This document shows, piece by piece, positions 43,698 through 52,400 of a stretch of DNA of 64,000 nt. Below the pieces are notes generated by a model. That model had not been told where the DNA came from. It worked only from the letters and a program-made list of their open reading frames with translations, and made no database searches. The stretch is from Corynebacterium pseudodiphtheriticum DSM 44287 (GTDB lineage Bacteria > Actinomycetota > Actinomycetes > Mycobacteriales > Mycobacteriaceae), in NCBI RefSeq assembly GCF_000688415.1, contig NZ_JIAH01000005.1:1-64000 (forward strand). Direction: 5' to 3'. The first letter of the stretch is position 1. Every line of letters begins with the position of its first letter. The translations under genes and the position numbers were made by a program.

Positions 43698-45695
43698 ATG
43701 CGACTAGACTCGTCTCGTTCCCCGCACGTTCAATCACAGGCTGCCGGTCAGTCACGCGGTACTCGCGGTCGTGCCTGGTTTAAGGCCTTGGCTGTGCCTA
43801 CCGCCGTTGCTACCGGCTTGGCTGTCGTACCTATTACGACGCAGGCGCCGGTGGCGCAAGCCCAAAGCTCGCTACCAGGAAGCTCGAACCTACTGCCAAA
43901 AAACGATGGCCTGACTGACTCGATTCTTCCGGGCGAAGCTCCGCAGCGCAGCACCATCGAAACGGAATACCCGAGCTCCGATGGGCTGCCAGCAGGCGTG
44001 GAAATTGATCGTGTGGAATACAAATCGCCCCGCCACGCCTTCGTATACGTGAAGTCCGCTGCCATGCCAGACCAGGAAATGAAGTTCCAGATTCTGCTGG
44101 CCCGTGACTATTACGCCAAGCCGAACCAGCAGTTCCCGGAATTGTGGTTGATGGACGGTTTGCGTGCCCGTGAAACCGAATCCGGCTGGACCATCGCGAC
44201 TGATGTCGAGCAGTACTTCGCCGACAAGAATGTCAACGTCGTGTTGCCAGTCGGTGGTGAGTCGTCGTTCTATTCTGACTGGCAGAAACCAGACAATGGC
44301 AAGCACTATAAGTGGGAATCTTTCCTGACCAAGGAAGTTATCCCAATCATGGATAACAAGTTCCGCTCCAACAAGCAGCGGGCAGTCGCTGGTCTGTCCA
44401 TGGGCGCAACTTCTGCTATCAACATGGCAGAGCGCAACCCACACCTGTTTAATTTCGCAGGTTCGTTCTCCGGATACTTGGATACGACTAGCAAGGGTAT
44501 GCCGGAAGCGATTCAGATGGCGCTTTCCGACGGTGGCGGCTACAACGCTGAAGCAATGTGGGGCCCGCTGTACAGCCAGGGCTGGATCGACCATGATCCG
44601 AAGCTGGGTATCGAGCAATTGCGCGATATGACAGTCTATGTTTCTTCCGGTAGCGGACAGCCGGACTTTGGCGACCCGAACTCCGTCGCCAAGCACGGCC
44701 CAAGCTTGCCAGGCGTGGGCCTGGAAGTTATTTCGCGCATGTCGACGCAAACCTTCGTGGACCGTGCCAAGGCCCAAAACGTGGATGTCGTCGCGAAGTT
44801 CCGCCCAACCGGTATTCACACTTGGGAATACTGGGAATTTGAGCTGAAGCAGGCCTGGCCGTACATCGCGAACTCTCTGAGTATCCCACAAGAAGGCCGC
44901 GCGGCGGAGTGCGAAGTTAAGGGAGCCATTGGAGCCAGCGTTGCTGGCCAGGCGCACTTCGAAGAATGCTTGACTAACGAATATCAGGTGGGCGAGACCA
45001 GTGGTGTGGCGCAGGATTTCACCGGCGGTACTGCTTATTGGTCGCCAGAAACCGGTGCGCATGGGGTTTACGGCGCGATCAACGCGCGTTATGCGCAGCT
45101 GGGTGGAGCAACCTCGTGGTTGGGCTTCCCGAAGTCCACTGAACTGGGTACGCCAGACGGCAAGGGCCGGTTTGTACAGTTCGAAAACGGCAACATTTAT
45201 TGGCACCCAGATACTGGTGCTTGGGAAGTGCCGAATGATTTGTTGGAAGGCTGGAAAGAATACGACTACGAGCGTGGCCGCTCCGGGTACCCTACCGGCA
45301 AGGATGAACACATCAATGGCGGCAAGCTACAGCCGATGCAAGGTGGCTTCCTAGCGCGTAACCGCGAGGGCAAGACCCACCTGGTCTTCGGCGCAATCGC
45401 TAAGAAGTATGCGACCGTGGACAAGGCTGACTTGGGTCTGCCGATCAGCAATGAGTACAAGATCGATGGCGGTTGGTTCCAGCAATTCGAAAACGGCAAT
45501 ATTTACTTCTCGCCAGAATCCGGCGCCCAGGTGATCAAGTACGGAAAGATCTTCGACGAATGGGGTAAGCACGGTTACGAGAAGGGCAAATTCGGCTGGC
45601 CTACCGCGGACTTCGAGTCGAAGCCGGGCGTGAATGAGCAGAAGTTCCAGAACGGAACCCTGCAAGAGATCAACGGTGGCGTACGGGAGAAGTAA
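43698..45695 (+). CDS. cop1: Corynomycolyl transferase with LGFP repeats (PS1/Cop1 type)
   Basis: The 665-residue secreted protein has a signal peptide of about 55 residues (LAVVPITTQAPVAQAQSS), a mycolyl-transferase domain with Ser234 in GLSMGATSAINMA, and from about residue 430 four LGFP-type repeats (GYPTGKDE, LGLPISNEY, FGWPTADFE, LGFPKS) that likely bind the arabinogalactan or cell wall. This is the PS1/Cop1 layout of C. glutamicum. The ATG follows caaggaatcatt. The lipoprotein gene starts at its last base (TAATG). Confidence 0.93.
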   Translation: MRLDSSRSPHVQSQAAGQSRGTRGRAWFKALAVPTAVATGLAVVPITTQAPVAQAQSSLPGSSNLLPKNDGLTDSILPGEAPQRSTIETEYPSSDGLPAGVEIDRVEYKSPRHAFVYVKSAAMPDQEMKFQILLARDYYAKPNQQFPELWLMDGLRARETESGWTIATDVEQYFADKNVNVVLPVGGESSFYSDWQKPDNGKHYKWESFLTKEVIPIMDNKFRSNKQRAVAGLSMGATSAINMAERNPHLFNFAGSFSGYLDTTSKGMPEAIQMALSDGGGYNAEAMWGPLYSQGWIDHDPKLGIEQLRDMTVYVSSGSGQPDFGDPNSVAKHGPSLPGVGLEVISRMSTQTFVDRAKAQNVDVVAKFRPTGIHTWEYWEFELKQAWPYIANSLSIPQEGRAAECEVKGAIGASVAGQAHFEECLTNEYQVGETSGVAQDFTGGTAYWSPETGAHGVYGAINARYAQLGGATSWLGFPKSTELGTPDGKGRFVQFENGNIYWHPDTGAWEVPNDLLEGWKEYDYERGRSGYPTGKDEHINGGKLQPMQGGFLARNREGKTHLVFGAIAKKYATVDKADLGLPISNEYKIDGGWFQQFENGNIYFSPESGAQVIKYGKIFDEWGKHGYEKGKFGWPTADFESKPGVNEQKFQNGTLQEINGGVREK

Positions 45696-46321
45696 TGCGA
45701 TTTACTCGAAGCACAGGTATTCGTAGCGTTGGAGCTTTTCGCAACACTGGGGTGCGGCGTCGGAAAGCGTCGTTGGTAGCGGCGTTGACCACCGGTGCCC
45801 TGGTTTTGGCCGCCTGTGGTTCAGCGACCGTAGAAGACGAAGCACCAGAAACCCTGAGCAAATCCTCGACACAGACTACGAAATCCACCGCAGCCAGTTC
45901 TACAACGTCGCCGGGGGCTGGTAAGGACGACAAAGACGGTAAGGACGGCAAAAAATCCAGCGAGGGTTCTACGACGGCTAAGTCTGGTTCCGGGCAGAAT
46001 AGTGCCGGGAATAATAACACTGAGCCGGCGCCACAAACTGCCGGTGGCCGTGACCGTGGCGCGCAGGAAATCGACGAAATTCCTGAGACGAACCCTTTCG
46101 AGGGTGAGAACGCCGCCTTTCTCGATGATGTTCGTGCTCTCGGAGTTGATGTTGCAGGTGTCGAAGGTCAGGTGGTTTCTGCTGGCTATCTGGTTTGTGA
46201 TGAGCAGACCGCTATCTTACAGGCAGTGGCTGGGCAGCTGATCGGGCAGCAGCGCACTGACAGAGAATTTGAAGATTTGGTTGATAAGTTGACGGAATCC
46301 GCGCGCGGGCGCTTTTGCTAG
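45695..46321 (+). CDS. Lipoprotein with DUF732-like C-terminus
   Basis: The 208-residue protein has an extended N-terminus and a lipobox (LVLAACGS, Cys about 36), so it is exported and lipid-anchored. A Ser/Thr/Lys/Gly-rich linker follows, then a small C-terminal helical domain (AFLDDVRALGVDVAGVEGQVVSAGYLVCDEQ ... GRFC) with two Cys like DUF732 proteins. The start shares the A with the cop1 stop (TAATG), so it is co-translated. Its partner role to Cop1 is unknown. Confidence 0.75.
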   Translation: MRFTRSTGIRSVGAFRNTGVRRRKASLVAALTTGALVLAACGSATVEDEAPETLSKSSTQTTKSTAASSTTSPGAGKDDKDGKDGKKSSEGSTTAKSGSGQNSAGNNNTEPAPQTAGGRDRGAQEIDEIPETNPFEGENAAFLDDVRALGVDVAGVEGQVVSAGYLVCDEQTAILQAVAGQLIGQQRTDREFEDLVDKLTESARGRFC

Positions 46322-46385
46322 TGCTAGTGCGGTAGTTATGTGCTAGAAAATTCCGCAGTCGTGCTCAATCAAGAAATGTGAAGCT

Positions 46386-47297
46386 ATGAGAAAAGTGTTC
46401 ACGGTTGTCGCCGTGATCGTCCTGATCGTTCTGATCGGTGCCGGGGTAGTGCAATACCTGAACGGTGATGATCCGATGGCCCCGGACGACCAGGCTCGTC
46501 CTGCCGAAGAAGCTGAAGGGCCAGTGCAACCGGAATGGTGCCCGCGCGTGGAGTTTATTGCTGCACCGGGCACATGGGAATCTGCTGCGGATGATGACCC
46601 GTTCAATCCACAGGCGAACCCTCATTCATTTTTGCTGAATGTCACCCGCCCGCTGCAGGAGCGTTACGCTCCGGACGATGTGCGTGTATGGACTTTGCCG
46701 TATTCTGCGCAGTTTGCCAACGTGCAGAATCAGGATCAACTGACTTATGACGAATCTCGTGAAGAAGGTACGCAGAAGGTGCGTGAGCGCTTGCTTTCTA
46801 CTCATGGGGAATGTCCGTTAACTGACTTTGCCATGACTGGGTTTTCCCAAGGCGCGGTAATTTTGGGCGATATCGTCAATGAGATCGGTAATCATCGTGG
46901 CCCGATCCCTCCCGAGCGGGTTCGTGGTGTTGCTTTGCTTGCCGACGGCCGTCGTACTGCGGATCAGGGCATCAACCCTGGCAACCCCGTTGGTGGGGTT
47001 GGTGCCGAGGTGTCGCTGAAACCGGTCGAGGGGCTGGTGCAAAATGTCACTCCGGGTGCGTCAATGCGGGGTGCGCGTGATGGTTTTGGTGCGTTGCAGG
47101 ATCGTACTTTCCAGATCTGTGCTTCGAGTGACCCGATCTGCGCTGCACCGGAAAGCGTGATTGATGGTTTAGGACGGGCTTTGGAGCTGGCGAATAATTC
47201 GCACGCGCAATACGGCACTAATACGGACGTTGTTCCCGGAACAACTGCGGATCAGTGGATTAAGAATTGGGCTATCGAGACCATCGATCATGGTTAG
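46386..47297 (+). CDS. Cutinase-family envelope lipase (Rv3802c-like)
   Basis: The 303-residue protein has an N-terminal membrane anchor (FTVVAVIVLIVLIGAGVVQYL) and a cutinase alpha/beta-hydrolase domain with nucleophile Ser in GFSQGAVILGDIV and Cys pairs (EWCPRV, GECPLTD, ICASSDPICAAPE). In mycobacteria the Rv3802c homologue lies next to fadD32–pks13 and has phospholipase/thioesterase activity in mycolate metabolism; the same neighbourhood here supports that role. The rest of the pathway follows after a terminator. Confidence 0.85.
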   Translation: MRKVFTVVAVIVLIVLIGAGVVQYLNGDDPMAPDDQARPAEEAEGPVQPEWCPRVEFIAAPGTWESAADDDPFNPQANPHSFLLNVTRPLQERYAPDDVRVWTLPYSAQFANVQNQDQLTYDESREEGTQKVRERLLSTHGECPLTDFAMTGFSQGAVILGDIVNEIGNHRGPIPPERVRGVALLADGRRTADQGINPGNPVGGVGAEVSLKPVEGLVQNVTPGASMRGARDGFGALQDRTFQICASSDPICAAPESVIDGLGRALELANNSHAQYGTNTDVVPGTTADQWIKNWAIETIDHG

Positions 47298-47333
47298 CCA
47301 GATAGGTTTGCTCGGAATGTGAACCTCACCAGC

Positions 47334-47370
47334 ACCGCCATGTTGAAAGTCTTTCGGCGTGGCGGTTTTT
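47334..47370 (+). terminator. Intrinsic terminator
   Basis: The stem accgcca/tggcggt, with an inner gaaag/ctttc pair, is followed by TTTTT. It separates the cutinase gene from the fadD32 operon. Confidence 0.8.
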
Positions 47371-47569
47371 CGGCGTGGCGAATCGTGATTGTGAACTAGA
47401 ACTCATATCATTTGGTGTATATGTTATAGATGTTAACGTTTCTTATTTTGTTTCCGATAGCACCTGGTAGTTGCATGACTTCTGCGCCAAAGTAGGCTGG
47501 AATCTTAGATAAACAAACATTTTCGACCGGTACTACTTGCACCGGTGTTAGTTCAAAGAAGGAATCACC

Positions 47570-49414
47570 ATGGATCTTAAAGCAGCAATGAGTCAGTTTT
47601 ACGACGGCCAGGGCAACCTGAAACTCGCCCCGCAATTGTCCCTAGTCGGGCTGGCGGAATTGCTCTATCAGGGTGATCTACACACCGGTGGAGCAGACCG
47701 GCATTGCCTGCGCTTCTGGGATTACTCCCAGTCTCGCGAAGGTACTGCGGTTGATTTCACTCGACAAGAGATCAACATTCGCATCAAATCTGTGGCTGCG
47801 CGTTTGCAGCAGGTTGCCAAGATGGGCGACCGGGTCGCGATTTTGATGGGAAATTCTCCGGAATACATTTTCGGCTTTGTGGGTGCGATGTATGCCGGTA
47901 TGGTTCCGGTGCCTCTTTACGACCCGAATGAACCAGGCCATGAAGGACACCTGACGGCGGTCTTCGCTGATTGCAGCCCGAAGTTGGTGCTTACCAACCG
48001 CCCTTCGGCAGCGGCGGTGCGTGATCACTTCAAAAAACTCCCGGCTCGTGAACGCCCCCGTATCTTGGCGGTAGATTCGCTGCCGGATTCCTTGGCTGAT
48101 TCCTACATCAACCCACAGCAGACCATCGAAGGCCAGCAGCGCATGGCTTCGTCGACGGTGATGCCCATTGACGAACCAGCTTTCTTGCAGTACACCTCTG
48201 GTTCTACGCGCACCCCGGCTGGTGTGGAACTGACGAACCGTTCGATTCTGACCAACGTATTGCAGATCTTCGAAGCAGCTCGCCTGCGCCTGCCGTTGCG
48301 TTTGGTGTCGTGGTTGCCGCTGCACCACGACATGGGAATTATTCTGAGCCTGTTCGCCACGATCATGGGGCTGCGCAATGAGATCATGTCTCCGAAAGAT
48401 TTCATCCAGCAACCAGCACGTTGGACGCGCATGATCTCAGCTCGCGAAGGCGACGACAGCAATGGTGTTTACACTGTGATTCCGAACTTCGCATTGGATC
48501 TCGCAGTTCGTTATGGCAATGAAGACGGCCTGGATTTCTCGAATATTAACGGCATCATCATTGGTTCAGAGCCAGTGACGGTGAAAGCGCTGAATTCCTT
48601 CCTGGATGCTTTTGAGCCAAAAGGTTTGACTCGTCGCATGCTGCGTCCGTCGTACGGCTTGGCAGAAGCTTCGCTGATGGTGACCACCCCGCAGACCGAG
48701 GATCGCCCAAAGGTGAAGTACTTTGAGCGCGACGAAATTGCGCAGGGCAAGGCCGTGGAGACTGCTAGCGAAGATGGCGTGGCGTTTATTTCCAATGGTG
48801 AAGTCGTGCGTCCACAATTTCTGACCATCGTGGACCCAGAAACTAAAGCCGAATTGCCAGATTCTACCGTCGGAGAGGTGTGGTGCCACGGTGACAACAT
48901 GGCTGCGGGCTACCTGAACCGTCCGGAAGAAACTGCGGCTACTTTCCACAACACCATTGGAGAGCGGCTGGAGGACTCCCGCGTGGCTGAAGCTCCGGCG
49001 GATAAGTGGATGGCCACCGGTGACCTGGGCGTGCTTATCGACGGCGAGCTGTTTATCACTGGTCGTTTGAAAGATATGATCATCATTGCTGGTCGCAACC
49101 ATTACCCGCAGGATATTGAGCACACCGTGATGACCGCCAGCGAGCACGTGCGTAGCGATTCCGTGGCTGCCTTTGCGGTCTCCGCAGAAAACACCGAGGA
49201 ACTCGTACTGCTGGTAGAACGTGCCGACCAAGCCGAAGAATCCGGAGACGAACAGGCAATTTCCGCCATCCGCGCGGAAGTTACCGCACGCCATGGTGTG
49301 CGTCCGTATGATATTCAGTTCCTGGCTCCTGGCGAGCTCTCCCGCTCGTCGGCAGGAAAAATCGCGCGGCAGGTAGCAAAGAAGAAGTATGAGGGATCTG
49401 AGGGAGAAGCCTAA
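47570..49414 (+). CDS. fadD32: Long-chain fatty-acyl-AMP ligase FadD32
   Basis: The 614-residue enzyme activates the long fatty (meromycolate-equivalent) acid as acyl-AMP and loads it on the N-terminal ACP of Pks13. The AMP-binding P-loop is YTSGSTRTPAGVELT, with the RPSYGLAEASLMVTTP, GDLGVLIDGELFITGRLKDMIIIAGRNHYPQDIE and SSAGKIAR motifs. The aaggaatcacc precedes the start. It is the first gene of a tight operon with pks13 and the carboxylase. Confidence 0.95.
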   Translation: MDLKAAMSQFYDGQGNLKLAPQLSLVGLAELLYQGDLHTGGADRHCLRFWDYSQSREGTAVDFTRQEINIRIKSVAARLQQVAKMGDRVAILMGNSPEYIFGFVGAMYAGMVPVPLYDPNEPGHEGHLTAVFADCSPKLVLTNRPSAAAVRDHFKKLPARERPRILAVDSLPDSLADSYINPQQTIEGQQRMASSTVMPIDEPAFLQYTSGSTRTPAGVELTNRSILTNVLQIFEAARLRLPLRLVSWLPLHHDMGIILSLFATIMGLRNEIMSPKDFIQQPARWTRMISAREGDDSNGVYTVIPNFALDLAVRYGNEDGLDFSNINGIIIGSEPVTVKALNSFLDAFEPKGLTRRMLRPSYGLAEASLMVTTPQTEDRPKVKYFERDEIAQGKAVETASEDGVAFISNGEVVRPQFLTIVDPETKAELPDSTVGEVWCHGDNMAAGYLNRPEETAATFHNTIGERLEDSRVAEAPADKWMATGDLGVLIDGELFITGRLKDMIIIAGRNHYPQDIEHTVMTASEHVRSDSVAAFAVSAENTEELVLLVERADQAEESGDEQAISAIRAEVTARHGVRPYDIQFLAPGELSRSSAGKIARQVAKKKYEGSEGEA

Positions 49415-52400
49415 ATGACAGTTGAGCAGCTGAAGAGCTGGCTGACCGAGTGGGTAGTGAAGGTCACTGACCTTCCCGTCGAAGAAGTATCGGAAAACAA
49501 GCCACTGGAAGCGCTGGGGCTTTCTTCGCGCGATGCGGTGATCCTGTCGGGTGAATTGGAAACCTTGCTGGATACCCGGCTGGATCCGACTATCGCCTAC
49601 GAATACCCCACCATTGCGTCACTGGCTCAACGGCTGGTTGATGGTCCGGCGGAAGATAGCGCGCGGGCCGGGGCTGCCCAGCAGTCTTACGAGCGTGCCG
49701 ACGTCGCTGGTGTCGGAAACGGTGCGCATGGTGGCTACGGTGGCGATATCGCGATCGTCGGTATGTCTGCTCGCTTCCCGCAGGCAGATGGCTTGGATGA
49801 ATACTGGAAGCTGCTCGCAGAAGGCCGCACTGCCACAGGCGAGCTGCCGCTGGGGCGTTGGAGTGAGTACCAGTCCGACCCGGTGATGTCGGAAAAGATG
49901 GGCAAGATCAATCTCACCGGTGGCTACCTGGACGATATCGCCAGTTTTGACCCGGAATTTTTTGGCCTTTCTCCCATTGAGGCCACCAACATGGATCCGC
50001 AGCAGCGCATCATGCTGGAGTTGACCTGGCACGCGCTGGAAAACGCGCACCTGCCGGCCAATGAACTCAAGGGCAAGCCCGTCGGCGTGTTTATGGGTAG
50101 TTCGAATAATGACTACGGCATGCTGATCGCCGCTGATCCAGCCGAGGCCCACCCATACGCGCTGACGGGTACTTCTTCGGCTGTGATCCCGAACCGCATT
50201 AGCTATGCCTTTGATTTCCGCGGCCCGTCGTTGAACGTGGACACCGCGTGTTCCTCGTCGCTGGTTTCGGTGCACCAGGCGGTGCGCGAGCTGCGCTATG
50301 GCTCGTGCGACGTAGCTATCGCCGGTGGCGTGAACATTCTGGCGTCGCCGTTTGTTTCGACTGCCTTTGGCGAGCTCGGCGTGATTTCCCCGTCGGGCGC
50401 TATCCATGCGTTTTCTGATGATGCCGATGGCTTCGTGCGTGCCGATGGCGCCGGTGTAGTGGTGCTCAAGCGGCTTGCCGACGCCGAAGCCGCTGGTGAT
50501 GAGATCTTGGCGGTGATTAAGGGCAGCGCGACCAACTCCGATGGGCACTCAAATGGTTTGACCGCGCCGAACCCAGAGGCACAGATCGACGTGCTGCGCC
50601 GGGCTTATGCTGATGCCGGGATTGATCCAGCGACCGTCGATTACGTGGAAACACACGGCACCGGCACGATCCTCGGTGATCCAATTGAAGCCAGCGCATT
50701 GGGCGCGGTGCTTGGTCCGCGCCGGGAAACAGACACCTTGATTGGCTCGGTGAAGTCGAATATCGGCCATTCGGAATCTGCTGCCGGTATTGCCAGCCTG
50801 ATCAAGGTAGTGCTGTCGATCCAGAACGACACTGTGCCGCCGTCGGTGAACTTCTCGGAACCGAACCGTTATATCGACTTCGAGAAAGAACGCCTGGAAG
50901 TTGTCGAAGACCCACGAGAATGGCCTTCGGAAAACAAGATTGCCGGTATTTCTGGTTTCGGTTTTGGTGGGACAAACGCGCACGTCGTGGTGCAGAAATA
51001 TGACGCTGCGTCGACAGCTCAGGACGCGGCGTCGACAGTGCACGATGGCGCTGCGGGCGTGGCTGTGGCTAGGGAAGCCCAGCCGCGCCTGAATAGCGAC
51101 CACGTGGTGTTGCCGATTTCTGGCCTGGTGCCATCGCGGCGTCGGCAAGCAGCTGGTGATTTGGCTGATTATTTGGAAGACGCCCAGAGCAACAAGGATT
51201 TTGATCTGCAGGCCGTCGCCCGCACCCTGGCCAAGCGTAACCATGGCCGCTCGCGGGCTGCCATTGTTGCCGCGGACGCTGGTGAAGCTGTGAAGCGCCT
51301 GCGTAAGCTCGCCGAGGGCAAGGCTGCGACGTCTGCGTTTAGCGGAGACGCACCGGAAAGCCCGGGCCCGGTATTTGTGTACTCTGGCTTTGGTTCCCAG
51401 CACCGGAAAATGGTGAAGGACCTGCTGGAACAGTCGCCGTTTTTTGCCGCGCGAATGGCGGAGCTCGACGAGATCGTGGACTTTGAGGGCGGCTGGTCCG
51501 TGCTGGAATTGGTTCGGGACGATGAGCAGACCTATAACACCGAAACCGCGCAGGTAGCGATCACCGCAATCCAGATCGCGTTGACGGATTTGCTGGCGCA
51601 GTGCGGTGCACGCCCGGCAGCCGTGATTGGCATGTCCATGGGCGAGATCGCGGCAGCCTATGCTGCTGGTGGTTTGCGCGCTGAGGATGCCATGTTGATC
51701 GCCTGCCACCGTGCCCGGCTGATGGGCGAAGGCGAAAATGCTCTGACTGGCGACGCACAAGGTGCGATGGCCGTCGTGGAGCTGTCTGCACAGCAGATTT
51801 CGGACTACGCCGAGCAAGAAGAATTCGCTGGTGTGGAACCCGCCGTGTACGCCGGTCCGGGAATGACGACGGTTGGTGGCCCGCGAGCCGCGATTCTGCG
51901 CTTGGTAGAAAAGCTGGAAGAAGAGGGCAAGTTTGCCCGCGCGCTGGACGTAAAAGGTGCCGGCCACACTTCCATGGTGGAACCACTGCTCGGTGAGTTG
52001 GAAGGTGCCATCGCAGGCATCGAACCTGCTCCGCTGCACACCCCGTTGTTCTCTTCAGTGGACAAAATCCACCACCAGCGTGGTGCGGTGGTGCATAACG
52101 AGGATTATTGGCTGGAAATGACACGCCAGCCGGTGTACTTCCAAGATGTTGTCACCAGTGCTTTTGCCCATGGCCACAACACGATGGTGGAAATTAGCCC
52201 GAACCCGGTTGCGCTGATGGGCATGATGAACACTGCTTTTAGCGTCGACAAGGCTAATGCGAAGCTGCTGAAGACGCTGAAGCGCAAGGAAGATTCCGCA
52301 AACAACCTGGTGGATCTGCTGGCGCAGCTTTATGTTTTGGGCCAACCGGTGGATTTCTCGCAGCTGTATGGCAGCGGTGAGTATGCTGCGGTGCCCAACA

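Noticed and set aside
43516-43707. 63-codon frame upstream of cop1
   Set aside because: It lies in the leader and promoter region, overlaps the cop1 start, has no ribosome-binding site and a composition unlike a protein.
43890-45311. 473-codon open frame antisense to cop1
   Set aside because: Sense-strand codon bias and signal peptide are unambiguous; the antisense frame has no motif.
50549-52039. 496-codon open frame antisense to pks13
   Set aside because: The sense strand has clear domain motifs, the antisense protein has no family features, and high-GC genes often leave such frames open.
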